A stretch of 64,000 nucleotides of DNA from Streptomyces sp. CB03234 (GTDB lineage: Bacteria > Actinomycetota > Actinomycetes > Streptomycetales > Streptomycetaceae): positions 62,001-126,000 of the forward strand of contig NZ_LIYH01000004.1 in NCBI RefSeq assembly GCF_001905885.1. Reading direction: 5' to 3'. A model generated the notes under the pieces. The model saw only the letters and a list, made by a program, of their open reading frames with translations. It searched no databases and was not told the DNA's origin. The position numbers were made by a program, and so were the translations under genes. Positions 11,493 to 20,308 of the stretch are shown piece by piece (positions within the stretch are counted from its first letter, which is position 1; each line of letters begins with the position of its first letter).

Positions 11493-12719
11493 ATGGATGC
11501 CCTGTCTTACGACGCTTCTCACGACGCCTCCTTCGCCCCGGCCACCCCGAGGGCGCTGGCCACCGAAGCCGTGCACGCCGGGCGCGACGATCTCGCCGCC
11601 CTGGGCCTGCACGCCGTGCCGCTCGATCTCTCCACCACGTACCCGTCGCACGACGCGAGAGCCGAGGCGGAGCGGATCGACGCCTTCGCCACCACCGGCG
11701 CCCGGCCGGAGGGCCCGCCCGTCTACGCCAGGCTCGACAACCCCACCACCGCCCGCTTCGAGACCGCGCTCGCCCGGCTGGAGGGCACCGAGAGCGCCGT
11801 CGCGTTCGCCAGCGGCATGGCCGCCCTGACCGCCGTCCTCCTCGTCCGCGCGAGCATGGGCCTCCGCCACGTGGTCGCGGTCCGGCCGCTGTACGGGTGC
11901 AGCGACCACCTCCTCACCGCCGGGCTCCTCGGTACGGAGGTGACCTGGACCGATGTGGCGGGCATCGCCGACGCCATCCGCCCCGACACCGGCCTGGTGA
12001 TGGTCGAGACCCCGGCCAACCCGACCCTCGCCGAGGTCGACATCCGCGCCGTGGCCCGCGCCTGCGGCTCGGTGCCGCTCCTCGTCGACTCCACCTTCGC
12101 CACCCCCGTACTCCAGCGTCCCGTCGAGCACGGGGCGCGGATCGTCCTGCACAGCGCCACCAAGTACCTCGGCGGGCACGGGGACGTGCTGGCGGGCGTG
12201 GTGGCGTGCGACGAGGAGTTCGCCGGGAAGCTGCGCCAGGTGCGGTTCGCCACCGGTGGCGTCCTGCACCCGCTGGCGAGCTACCTGCTGCTGCGCGGGC
12301 TGTCCACCCTGCCGGTACGGATGCGGGCCGCCTCCGCCTCCGCAGCCGAGCTGGCGCGCCGGCTGTCGGCCGATCCCCGGATCGCGCGGGTGCACTATCC
12401 GGAGATCGGCGGCGCCATGGTCTCCTTCGAGGTGTACGGAGACCCGCACGACGTGATCGCCGGGGTACGGCTGATCACGCCGGCGGTCAGCCTCGGCAGC
12501 GTCGACACCCTGATCCAGCACCCGGCCTCCATCAGCCACCGCATCGTGGACGAGGACGACCGGCGCTCGGCGGGCGTCAGCGACCGGCTGCTGCGCATGT
12601 CGGTCGGCCTGGAGGACGTCGAGGACCTGTGGCGCGACCTGACGGAGGCGCTCAGCGCCCGGCCCGGCCGGCCTGCTGCTGAGGGCGCGGTGCGGGAATC
12701 CCGTTCAGCCGTGCGGTGA
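11493..12719 (+). CDS. PLP-dependent cystathionine gamma-synthase/lyase family enzyme
   Basis: A 408-residue Cys/Met-metabolism fold-type I PLP enzyme. The YARLDNPTT motif (phosphate and PLP contacts), FASGMAA, VETPANPTLAEVDI, DSTFATPVLQRP and the Schiff-base lysine in HSATKYLGGHGD (near 222) are all visible. The C-terminal HPASISHR and RMSVGLED complete the family pattern. Members make or cleave cystathionine or split methionine/homocysteine; the divergent Lrp gene favours a catabolic lyase, but synthase activity is possible. Its 3' end overlaps the convergent ACT-GNAT gene by 68 bases. Confidence 0.87.
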   Translation: MDALSYDASHDASFAPATPRALATEAVHAGRDDLAALGLHAVPLDLSTTYPSHDARAEAERIDAFATTGARPEGPPVYARLDNPTTARFETALARLEGTESAVAFASGMAALTAVLLVRASMGLRHVVAVRPLYGCSDHLLTAGLLGTEVTWTDVAGIADAIRPDTGLVMVETPANPTLAEVDIRAVARACGSVPLLVDSTFATPVLQRPVEHGARIVLHSATKYLGGHGDVLAGVVACDEEFAGKLRQVRFATGGVLHPLASYLLLRGLSTLPVRMRAASASAAELARRLSADPRIARVHYPEIGGAMVSFEVYGDPHDVIAGVRLITPAVSLGSVDTLIQHPASISHRIVDEDDRRSAGVSDRLLRMSVGLEDVEDLWRDLTEALSARPGRPAAEGAVRESRSAVR

Positions 12720-14025
12720 TCACCAGGGTGCCCTCCTCGATCTGGTAGTCGAGTGGCAGGTGCAGCCCGCGCATCGCAGCGACCATGCCGGTGTTGGACG
12801 ACTGCGTCACGGCGTACACGCTCTCGCAGCCGGCTTCGAGCGCCAGCCCCACCAGGCGGTTCAGCAGCTCGGAGCCGATACCGCGGCGCTGCCAGTCGTC
12901 CTCGACGATCAGGGCCACCTCGGTCTCGTCGCCGTCCCACAGCAGGTGGCCGAGGGCGACGAGCCGGCCGGACGCCGTCTCGACGGCGAGCGTCCGGCCG
13001 AACCGGGGGCTCAGGAGGTGGTTCAGGTAGCGGCCCGCGTCGCCGACGGGGCCGTGGTAGCGCAGCCCGAGGGTGCGGTCGGAGCAGCGCTCGTGCATGG
13101 CCCGGGCGGCCTCCAGGTCGCCCTGGTCGGCGCGGCGCACCGTGATCTCGTTGCCCTCCGGGAGCGTCAGCACGTCCTGGCTGCGCGGGATGCGAGGCCC
13201 GAGGCGGGCATCCAGCTCCACCAGGGCACGGGCGCGGGCGAACTCGGTGGGCGTGAACGGCAGGTACGGCCGCTCGATGGTGATGGCTCCGCCGTTCGGG
13301 TCGCGCAGCCGCATCACGGTCTCCCCGTCCTCCAGGACGCCCTCGACCGGTGCCGTCGCGCCGGTGGGGCGGCCGGTCGGTGAGACGGCCGGCAGCGAAT
13401 GGATGGTGCACCGGCCGAGCAACTGGCGCAGCGCGAGCGGCAGTTCGGCGGCGTCGAGAGCGGTACGGGTGGCCAGGCCCAGCACCCGCGTCGGGGTGTC
13501 CACCAGGTCGTGCGCGTCGGCGCGCTCGGTCCAGGTGCCGGTGCCGCCCGCCGCGGCGACCTCCCGGGTCAGGGCCGCCGCCTGGAGGGAGGCGGGCGCC
13601 CGCAGCAGGAACTCGTCGACCGTGCCGTCGGCCAGCGGATGCGTCTGCAGGGTCAGGATGTCGACGTGCAGGTGCGCGAGCGCCGTGCACAGCGCGGCGA
13701 GGCTGCCGGGCTCGTCGCGCACGGTGGTCCGCATGCGCCACAGCACCGTCTCGCCCTTGTGCGGGCCGCCCCCGGTATGGGTGCCGGATGCGGAGGCGGT
13801 CGGCGGGGCATGGCTGTGGCGCCGTGCCCACCAGGTGTGGAACGCCGCCGTGGCGATCAGGGCCACCGCCGACACGGCCAGGAGGTACGGGCCGTCCGGG
13901 CCGTGCACGATGGTGTTCGCGACCGCGTCGGCGACGGCGACGGCGGTGAACAGGGCGGCCAGCTCGACGAGGTCCCGCCGCCAGTGGTGGCGGCGGGGGC
14001 TCTTCGCAGAAGTCACATCAGTCAT
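12652..14025 (-). CDS. Membrane-anchored ACT-GNAT protein
   Basis: The protein has 457 residues. After a basic N-terminus come two hydrophobic helices (LVELAALFTAVAVADAVA and YLLAVSAVALIATAAF, about 20-70), so it is probably anchored in the membrane. Next is an ACT-like segment (RTTVRDEPGSLAALCTALAHLHVDILTLQT), a second similar ACT-like repeat, and a GNAT acetyltransferase domain at about 290-440 with the acetyl-CoA loop EDDWQRRGIGSELLNRL. This suggests ligand-gated protein or small-molecule acetylation. The ATG at 14025 is preferred to one at 14118. The 3' end lies antisense within the end of the PLP-enzyme gene. Confidence 0.8.
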   Translation of the reverse strand: MTDVTSAKSPRRHHWRRDLVELAALFTAVAVADAVANTIVHGPDGPYLLAVSAVALIATAAFHTWWARRHSHAPPTASASGTHTGGGPHKGETVLWRMRTTVRDEPGSLAALCTALAHLHVDILTLQTHPLADGTVDEFLLRAPASLQAAALTREVAAAGGTGTWTERADAHDLVDTPTRVLGLATRTALDAAELPLALRQLLGRCTIHSLPAVSPTGRPTGATAPVEGVLEDGETVMRLRDPNGGAITIERPYLPFTPTEFARARALVELDARLGPRIPRSQDVLTLPEGNEITVRRADQGDLEAARAMHERCSDRTLGLRYHGPVGDAGRYLNHLLSPRFGRTLAVETASGRLVALGHLLWDGDETEVALIVEDDWQRRGIGSELLNRLVGLALEAGCESVYAVTQSSNTGMVAAMRGLHLPLDYQIEEGTLVITARLNGIPAPRPQQQAGRAGR

Positions 14026-14136
14026 GGCCTCACTGTGACCCAGTGGTGTTGCGTGATCACGAACGCTTTGTGACTGATGGGTTAAGTGTGCGTCTGGGCG
14101 CATAAGTCCGGTTTTCAATAGTTTGGCCTCGGGGGT

Positions 14137-15696
14137 TCACTGACCGACCCGGCCCGGCTGGAGCGTCTTGGTGAACAGCGTCGTCCCGCCGGTCGCCCGC
14201 AGCCGTACGGTCATTGCGCCGCTGTCGCCGTCGATGTCCACCTCGCCGAAGAACTGCGGCGACTCCATCGGCGAGACGTTCGCGCGCTCCGGCGCCCGGA
14301 CGAACACCCGCTCCGGGCCGAACGTACCGTCCAGCGCGTTCGCCGGGAACCCACCCGCGGCGAGGGGGCCCGAGACGAACTCCCAGAACGGCGCGAAGTC
14401 CTTGAACGCCGCCCGCTCGGGCGCGTAGTGCTGGGCGGACGTGTGGTGGACGTCCGCCGTGAGCCACACGGTGCCGGTGATCCGCCGGTGCTTGACGAAC
14501 CGGAGCAGTTCGGCGATCTGGAGCTCACGGCCCAGGGGCGCGCCCGGGTCGCCCTGCGCCACCGCCTCGATGTTCGTGGCGCCGTCCGGGACGACCAGAC
14601 CGAGCGGCATGTCGGCGGCGAGCACCTTCCACACGGCGCGGGAACGGCTCAGTTCCCGCTTCAGCCAGGCCAGTTGCTCCGCGCCGAGGATGCCGGTGGT
14701 GTCGTCCGTCTGCCGGCCCGGCGAGTTGGCGTTGCGGTACGTCCGCATGTCGAGGACGAACACGTCCAGCAGCGGCCCGTACCGCACCACCCGGTGCATC
14801 CGCCCGCTGTGGAGCGTCGATACGGGGAAGTACTCGCCGAACGCCCGCAGCGAGCGGGCGGCCAGCACGTCGACGTCCTTCTCGGTGTAGCGGGGGTCGT
14901 CCAGGAGCTGGCCCGGGTACCAGTTGTTGCGCACCTCGTGGTCGTCCCACTGCACGATGGAGGGAACCTGCGCGTTGAACGCGCGGACGCCCGGGTCCAG
15001 CAGGTTGTAGCGGAAGACGCCCCGGTACTCGTCGAGCGTCTCGGCGACCTTCGCCTTCTCCTCCGTCATGACGTTGCGCCACACCCGCCCGTCCGGAAGC
15101 GTCACCCGGGCCTGCAGGGGCCCGTCGGCGTAGACGGTGTCGCCGCTGCACAGGAAGAAGTCCGGGTCCAGACGGCGCATCTCCTCGTACGCGTAGAAGC
15201 CACCGATGTCCGGGTTGATCCCCCAGCCCTGCCCGGCGATGTCGCCCGACCACAGGAAGCGCACCCCGTCCCGGCGCCGCGCCGGAGCGGTGCGGAAGGT
15301 GCCGAGGACCGGCTCGCCGGCGCGCCTGGGGTCGTCCGGGTCGACGAGGGTGACGCGGTAGTGGATCTGCTCGCCCGGCGGCAGGCCGCGCAGGGCGGTG
15401 GTGCCGGTGAAGTCGGTGTCGGGGCCGAGCAGCGGGCCGGGGTGGCGGCGGACGTGCCGGAACGATTCGGTGGCCGAGGTCTCCACGACCATCCGGGCCG
15501 GCCGGTCCGACCGTACCCACACCAGACCGGACGACGCCGTGACGTCCCCGGTCTGCACACCCCACGCGGCGCCCGGCCGCCCGGCCCGGGCGAGTGCCGG
15601 CGCGGCGGCGCCCAGCGACAGCGCCGCCGACGCGGCCAGCGACCCGCGCAGGACGGTACGGCGGGCGGGGGACGGGTTCGGACTGTGCGACGCCAT
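14137..15696 (-). CDS. phoD: Secreted alkaline phosphatase D (PhoD family)
   Basis: A 519-residue PhoD-type phosphodiesterase/phosphatase that releases phosphate outside the cell. The N-terminus carries a Tat signal: SPARRTVLRGS (twin arginine) followed by a hydrophobic alanine-rich stretch ending near ALARAG. Metal-binding motifs include LCSGDTVYADGP, QWDDHEVRNNW and VLAADMPLGLV, with TADVHHTSAQHY further on. The ATG at 15696 has a GAAAGG-type ribosome site eight bases upstream; longer in-frame starts would bury the Tat motif. A Pho-box was not confidently found upstream. Confidence 0.9.
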   Translation of the reverse strand: MASHSPNPSPARRTVLRGSLAASAALSLGAAAPALARAGRPGAAWGVQTGDVTASSGLVWVRSDRPARMVVETSATESFRHVRRHPGPLLGPDTDFTGTTALRGLPPGEQIHYRVTLVDPDDPRRAGEPVLGTFRTAPARRRDGVRFLWSGDIAGQGWGINPDIGGFYAYEEMRRLDPDFFLCSGDTVYADGPLQARVTLPDGRVWRNVMTEEKAKVAETLDEYRGVFRYNLLDPGVRAFNAQVPSIVQWDDHEVRNNWYPGQLLDDPRYTEKDVDVLAARSLRAFGEYFPVSTLHSGRMHRVVRYGPLLDVFVLDMRTYRNANSPGRQTDDTTGILGAEQLAWLKRELSRSRAVWKVLAADMPLGLVVPDGATNIEAVAQGDPGAPLGRELQIAELLRFVKHRRITGTVWLTADVHHTSAQHYAPERAAFKDFAPFWEFVSGPLAAGGFPANALDGTFGPERVFVRAPERANVSPMESPQFFGEVDIDGDSGAMTVRLRATGGTTLFTKTLQPGRVGQ

Positions 15697-15984
15697 CGGT
15701 ACGCCTTTCGTGGAGGGACGGTACGGGGGCATGCCTAACGCCCGGCGGCGGCGCGCACGCGAACCCCGCGTGAACAACCGCCTCTAGGTGCCCCCTTCGA
15801 ACGCCCCTCCTGGGCGCCCGCCACCAGCCCGCCATCAGCCCGCCATCAGCCCGCACCAGCCCGTGGCCGTCACCGTCCCGTAGCCCGGCCGGAGCTGTAC
15901 GGGGCGCCGCTCCTCGCGGCCGGGCTGGTGGGCGCGGGTCTCGGCTCGGGTGTCGCGCTCGGCTGGGGTGTCCCGGGACGCCGG

Positions 15985-16815
15985 TCAGCGGCTCCCGTCG
16001 AGGAGCACGCGCGCGACCAGGGCGGGGTCGTCGTTCATCGGTACGTGGCCGCAACCGGGCAGGCGTACCAGCCGGGCCGCGGGGACGGCCCGCTTGGCGC
16101 GGACGCCCTGGCGGCGCAGCAGGAGCCGGTCGCGGGTGCCCCACGCGACGGTGACGGGCAGGCCGGGGACGTCGTGCGTGAACAGGACCGCGCGCCCGGC
16201 TGCCAGCGTGTGGCGGAAACCGGTGGCGTCGCGCAGCGCGAGCGTCTCGGCGACCACCGCCTCCGGTGAACGCCGCCCCGGCCGCGCGTAGATGGTGCTG
16301 GTCAGCGCGGCCCGTCCGGCGGGTGACCGGGACAGCCACTCGATCAGCGGCAGCGGCATGGACTCGGCCCCCTGGCGCATGGCGAGCAGCGTCCCGAAGG
16401 CGTACCGGCGCTCGCTCTCCGTCCAGAAACCGGCGGGCGAGAGCGCCGTCACCGACCGGACGAGCCTCTTGCGGCCCAGTTCCAGTGCCAGCAGCCCGCC
16501 CAGCGAGTTGCCCGCCACATGCGGCCGGTCGATGTCCAGGGCCTCGCACAGCGCGCCCAGCACCGACACGACCGTGGACAGGTCGTAGGCGAAGCCGTCG
16601 GGCAGGGCGGGGGAGCGGCCGAAGCCCGGCAGGTCGACGGCGATGACATCGCGCTCGGCGGCCAGGATCTCCAGCACCGGCTGCCAGGCCTGCCAGTGGT
16701 GCCCTATGCCGTGGAGCAGCAGCAGCGGCTCCCCGTCGCCCATCCGCTCGTACTCCACCGACACCGTGCCGGACCCGCGCGCGGATTCGACCGGGAACGA
16801 CACCTGTGCGGCCAT
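15985..16815 (-). CDS. Alpha/beta-fold hydrolase
   Basis: A 276-residue single-domain alpha/beta hydrolase. The oxyanion region LLLLHGIGHHWQAW, the acid-turn strand DVIAVDLPGFGRSP, the nucleophile elbow VAGNSLGGLLALELG and the catalytic histidine in LPGCGHVPMNDDP are all in order. No signal peptide is seen, so it is cytoplasmic. The substrate is unknown; esters, lactones or epoxides are all possible. The ATG at 16815 is preceded by AGGGAG at a good distance, favouring it over the ATG at 16845. It is divergent from the ECF41 sigma gene across an operator-like palindrome. Confidence 0.85.
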   Translation of the reverse strand: MAAQVSFPVESARGSGTVSVEYERMGDGEPLLLLHGIGHHWQAWQPVLEILAAERDVIAVDLPGFGRSPALPDGFAYDLSTVVSVLGALCEALDIDRPHVAGNSLGGLLALELGRKRLVRSVTALSPAGFWTESERRYAFGTLLAMRQGAESMPLPLIEWLSRSPAGRAALTSTIYARPGRRSPEAVVAETLALRDATGFRHTLAAGRAVLFTHDVPGLPVTVAWGTRDRLLLRRQGVRAKRAVPAARLVRLPGCGHVPMNDDPALVARVLLDGSR

Positions 16816-16871
16816 GCTGCTGGCTCCCTGTCCTTGCCCGTCCATGTCTTAGACGCCCTGTCAGCAACAAT

Positions 16872-16883
16872 TACCGTTCGGTA
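16872..16883. promoter_or_regulatory. TACCG-TT-CGGTA palindrome in divergent promoter
   Basis: A perfect 5+2+5 inverted repeat lies between the hydrolase start (16815) and the ECF41 sigma start (16942). Its shape (ACCGTTCGGT) is common for TetR-family operators in actinobacteria, although no TetR gene adjoins it. A role in regulating the hydrolase or sigma gene is inference. Confidence 0.5.
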
Positions 16884-16941
16884 GATCGGAGTTCAAGGGG
16901 CCGGGCCGTTTCCCCTCCGATCCGTACCGCATGATGGGACG

Positions 16942-17853
16942 GTGGCAACCGACACAGAACCAGCAGCCGGGACGGACGCAGCCGACGTCACCGGCGTCTT
17001 CGAGGAACACCGGCCCGTCATGACCGGAGTGGCCTACCGGATGCTCGGCCGTGTCGCCGACGCCGAGGACGTGGTGCAGGAGGCGTGGCTGCGCTGGTCC
17101 GCCGCCGAGCGCTCGGACATCCGCGAGCCGCGGGCCTATCTCGTACGCGTCACCACCCGCCTCGCCATCGACCGGCTCCGCCAGGCGCAGGCGCGCCGCG
17201 AGGCGTACGTCGGCCCCTGGCTGCCCGAACCGGTCGTCACCGACTTCGGGCCGACCGTCCCCGACACGGCCGAGCGCGCCGTGCTCGCCGACTCCGTGTC
17301 GTTCGCCGTGCTGGTCGTCCTCGAATCCCTCTCGCCGCTGGAGCGGGCGGTGTTCGTGCTGCGCGAGGCCTTCGGCTTCCCGTACGCGGAGATCGCCGCC
17401 ACCCTCGACCGCTCGGAGGCGGCCGTGCGGCAGCTCGCGGGCCGAGCCCGCCGCCATGTGGACGAGGGCAGGCCCCGGTACGACGTCGACCCCGCCGAAC
17501 GCCGCGACCTCACCGAGCGCTTCATGGCCGCGGCGGCCGGGGGCGACCTGGAGGGGCTGCTCGCCCTCCTCGCCCCCGACGCGCGGCTCATCGGCGACAG
17601 CGGCGGCAAGGCCAAGGCGCCGCTGCGGGTCATGGAGACCGCCGACAGGATCGGCCGCTTCCTGTGCGCGGTCGCCCAGGATCCGGCCGCGTCCGCCGAG
17701 TTCCGGACCGTCGAGGTCAACGGCGGGCCGGCGCTGCTCGTACTCGTCGACGGCAAGCCCGACTCGGTGATTCAGGTGGACGTCGTGGAGGGCCGGATTC
17801 AGTCCATCTATATCGTGAGAAATCCAGACAAGCTCACTGCGGTGGCGCCGTAA
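16942..17853 (+). CDS. ECF41-type RNA polymerase sigma factor (SigJ-like)
   Basis: This 303-residue sigma factor has regions 2 and 4 in the first 180 residues (EEHRPVMTGVAYRMLGRVADAEDVVQEAWLRW; LSPLERAVFVLREAFGFPYAEIAATLDRSEAAVRQLAGRARRHV). A SnoaL/NTF2-like C-terminal domain follows and ends in NPDKL, the hallmark of ECF41, where that extension modulates activity in place of an anti-sigma factor. Starts with GTG at 16942. ECF41 genes are usually next to the genes they control; the divergent hydrolase is the only close candidate. A strong terminator follows. Confidence 0.92.
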   Translation: MATDTEPAAGTDAADVTGVFEEHRPVMTGVAYRMLGRVADAEDVVQEAWLRWSAAERSDIREPRAYLVRVTTRLAIDRLRQAQARREAYVGPWLPEPVVTDFGPTVPDTAERAVLADSVSFAVLVVLESLSPLERAVFVLREAFGFPYAEIAATLDRSEAAVRQLAGRARRHVDEGRPRYDVDPAERRDLTERFMAAAAGGDLEGLLALLAPDARLIGDSGGKAKAPLRVMETADRIGRFLCAVAQDPAASAEFRTVEVNGGPALLVLVDGKPDSVIQVDVVEGRIQSIYIVRNPDKLTAVAP

Positions 17854-17875
17854 CCGGCCCCTCTAGGCACACCCC

Positions 17876-17906
17876 AGGCCCCGTGTCCTCAAGGACACGG
17901 GGCCTT
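17876..17906 (+). terminator. Rho-independent terminator after the ECF41 gene
   Basis: A 13-bp perfect stem (AGGCCCCGTGTCC / GGACACGGGGCCT) with a TCAA loop sits 22 bases after the sigma factor stop and is followed by TTTCGC. The U-tract is short, as is usual in Streptomyces. Confidence 0.85.
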
Positions 17907-17988
17907 TCGCCGACCCCCCTCCCGCCTACGCGAACAGCCTGTGAACGCTCTGCGACAGGGCTCGACCCCGCAGCGTGACCGGCCGACG

Positions 17989-18004
17989 ATTGGTCTTGAC
18001 CAAG
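17989..18004. promoter_or_regulatory. dre-like operator (DasR-type GntR box)
   Basis: ATTGGTCTTGACCAAG contains the palindrome TGGTCTTGACCA, close to the DasR responsive element (TGGTCTAGACCA). It lies about 100 bases upstream of a GntR/UTRA gene, so autoregulation is likely. Whether the true ligand is an amino-sugar phosphate is not shown by the sequence. Confidence 0.6.
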
Positions 18005-18102
18005 GGTGTGTGCCGCCTTATGGTCGCAGGGGTTAGTGCAGGAACCTTTAATAAACAAGGCACGGAAAGCCGCCGGGAGTCCGGCGATTGCGGAGGATCA
18101 GG

Positions 18103-18849
18103 GTGGGGACCACGCAGCTGGAATCGGTGCCGGAGCCCAAGTACTGGCACCTGAAGACCGTGATCGGCGAAGCACTGGACACGGATTTCTCGGTGGGGGA
18201 GATCCTGCCCAACGAGCGTGAGCTGGCCGCTCGTTTCGGCGTCGCCCGAGCCACGCTCCGTCAGGCCCTCGAACAGCTGGAGCTGGAAGGCCGGCTGCAG
18301 CGCCGTCGCGGTGTCGGCACCACCGTCGCACCGCCCCGCATGGGAGTGGACGTCTCCACCGCACAGCATCAGTGGCCCGGCGCCGGCGAGGAGGCCTGGC
18401 AGCCCGTGGACTGCGCCCTCGCCGCCCCGCCCGTCGCCGTGGCCCGCCTCCTCGACCTCGACCCGGGCGCCGACGAGCCGGTGCACACGGTGCGCCGCCT
18501 CCGTATGACGCACGGTCAGGCGGTCGCCGCCGAGCAGCTGTACGTGCCCACCGGTTCCGTCCCCGACCTCACCGCCATCGACGCCCCGTCCGGCGCGGCC
18601 CGCGCCCGCAGCGTCCTGCGCGCACTGCAGCGGCTCACCCTGGAGGGCCAGGACCGCGCCGTCGAGCTCGGCTCCGCCCGCGCGGACGACGCCAAGCAGC
18701 TCGACCGACTGCCCGGCGCCCCCGTCCTCGTCGTCACCACCCGCTACCTGTCGGACGGCCGCACCGCCGCCGTCTCCGTCGCCACCTACCGCGCCGACAC
18801 CTGCCGGCTCACCTTCGGCGACGCGGGAGACTTCGGTATCGCGTCCTGA
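18103..18849 (+). CDS. GntR-family regulator with UTRA-type effector domain
   Basis: A 248-residue HutC/DasR-subfamily regulator. The winged HTH runs LPNERELAARFGVARATLRQALEQLELEGRLQRRRGVGTTV, and the C-terminal UTRA-like domain ends with Y-L-SDGRTAAVSVATYRADTCRLTF. Such proteins bind phosphosugars or other small metabolites. The GTG at 18103 is chosen because AGGATCAG sits just upstream; an ATG at 18088 would add five residues. It is preceded by a dre-like box and faces a convergent ROK regulator, another sugar-linked family, pointing to control of sugar or amino-sugar use. Confidence 0.88.
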   Translation: MGTTQLESVPEPKYWHLKTVIGEALDTDFSVGEILPNERELAARFGVARATLRQALEQLELEGRLQRRRGVGTTVAPPRMGVDVSTAQHQWPGAGEEAWQPVDCALAAPPVAVARLLDLDPGADEPVHTVRRLRMTHGQAVAAEQLYVPTGSVPDLTAIDAPSGAARARSVLRALQRLTLEGQDRAVELGSARADDAKQLDRLPGAPVLVVTTRYLSDGRTAAVSVATYRADTCRLTFGDAGDFGIAS

Positions 18850-18875
18850 AGAACCCGTAGCGCGCGGCCCGTCGC

Positions 18876-20033
18876 TCAGCGGCGGGCCGTCACCGTCCCC
18901 TCGACCGCGAACAGCTGCTCCTCCACATGGTCGAGCGCCAGCCGCAGCGCACCCGTCGCCACCGCCGCCTCGCCCAGCAGGGACAGCGCCACCCGGGGCG
19001 GCCGCAGACAGAACCGGGCCAGTTCGTCCCGCAGCGGCTGCAGTACGCCGTCCAGGCCGGCCGCCCAGCCGCCGACCACCACCAGCTCCGGATCGAGCGC
19101 CAGCACCAGCGCGGCCACGTCGTGCACCAGCCGCTGGATGAACCGGTCCACCGCCGCCCGGGCCCGCGCGTCGCCCTCCCGCGCCAGCGCGAAGACCTCC
19201 GCCACCGCCTGCTCGTCCAGCGGGTGCAGCGGCTCGTCCGTGGTCGACAGCAGCGTCTCCGGCGTCGCCCCCTGCCCCAGCAGGTGCAGCGCGCCGATCT
19301 CCCCGGCCGCCCCGCCGAACCCCCGGTGCAGCCGCCCGCCGATCAGCGCCCCGGCCCCGGGGCTCAGCCCGGCCAGTACGAAGACGATGTCGTCGGAGTC
19401 GGTCGCGGCGCCCTTCCACTGCTCGGCCACGGCCGCCGCGTTCGCGTCGTTCTCGACCAGCACCGGGCACCGGAACGACCGCCGCAGCCGCTCACCCAGC
19501 GCCAGCCCCGTCCAGCCGGGCAACGCCGTACCGAGCCGGACCGTCCCGTCCGCCTCCACGATCCCGGGCGTCCCGACACCGACCGCCCGCAGGCTGCCGC
19601 GTGCCACACCGGTGCGCCGCAGCACATCGGCGACCACCGCCCGCACCCGCTCCAGCCGCTCGTCCGCCGACGCCGTCTCCGACACCTCCCGGGACCCGGC
19701 GCCGATGATCCGCCCGTCCAGCCCCGACATCAGCGCGGCCACCCGGTGCGGGCCGATCTCCACGCCCAGCAGGTGCCCCGCCTCGGCCCGGAACCGGAAC
19801 CGCCGCGCAGGCCGCCCCTGGCGCCGCGCCTCGCCCTCCTCCGGCGCCACCTCGACCACCAGGCCGTTGCCGATGAGCCCCTCGACCACACCCTCGACGG
19901 TCGGCCGGGACAGCCCCGTGATCCGGGTCAGGTCGGTGAGCGTGCGCGCGTCGGCGTCCCGCAGCGCATGGAGTACCACTGCGGAATTGATCCGCCGCAG
20001 CAGCGACGGATCCCCGCCGGTCAGCCGCCCCAC
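18876..20033 (-). CDS. ROK-family transcriptional regulator
   Basis: A 385-residue ROK repressor. An N-terminal winged HTH (LTDLTRITGLSRPTVEGVVEGLIGNGLV) precedes a sugar-kinase-like fold with HLLGVEIGPHRVAAL, VGTPGIV, VENDANAAAVAEQW and a GGAAGEIGALHLLG segment. The usual ROK zinc-binding histidine/cysteine cluster (GxGHx...CxCGxxGCxE) is not seen, so sugar sensing may differ or be lost. It starts with GTG at 20033. No sugar transport genes adjoin, so targets are unknown. Confidence 0.87.
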   Translation of the reverse strand: MGRLTGGDPSLLRRINSAVVLHALRDADARTLTDLTRITGLSRPTVEGVVEGLIGNGLVVEVAPEEGEARRQGRPARRFRFRAEAGHLLGVEIGPHRVAALMSGLDGRIIGAGSREVSETASADERLERVRAVVADVLRRTGVARGSLRAVGVGTPGIVEADGTVRLGTALPGWTGLALGERLRRSFRCPVLVENDANAAAVAEQWKGAATDSDDIVFVLAGLSPGAGALIGGRLHRGFGGAAGEIGALHLLGQGATPETLLSTTDEPLHPLDEQAVAEVFALAREGDARARAAVDRFIQRLVHDVAALVLALDPELVVVGGWAAGLDGVLQPLRDELARFCLRPPRVALSLLGEAAVATGALRLALDHVEEQLFAVEGTVTARR

Positions 20034-20308
20034 AGTGTGTCCTCCCAGCTCGCGCGTGTCTGCCGGATGGTACTCAATGACCCGGCCGCGTTGTCAGACC
20101 CCTCACCTGCCCCCGGCACCGCATACCGGACCCTGAAGCAGCTGCGCGTAGGCATCTTCGGCTTCTCGGGCGACTGGGAACGGCTCCTGTCGGCGCGGCG
20201 CGCCCGGCGGGCCTGCCGGTTCGCCGTACGCCGCAGGACGCCGCCCGGGACGCCTGAGGTGGGTCTGACGGAACGCCAATTGTCAGTGGCACGGGCTTTA
20301 CTGGAGGC

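Noticed and set aside
15697..15984. Possible membrane-protein remnant (GLVGAGLGSGVALGWG on the plus strand near 15920-15985)
   Set aside because: Too short, no start, and Gly/Ala-rich strings are common by chance here; only small CCATCAGCCCG duplications are certain.
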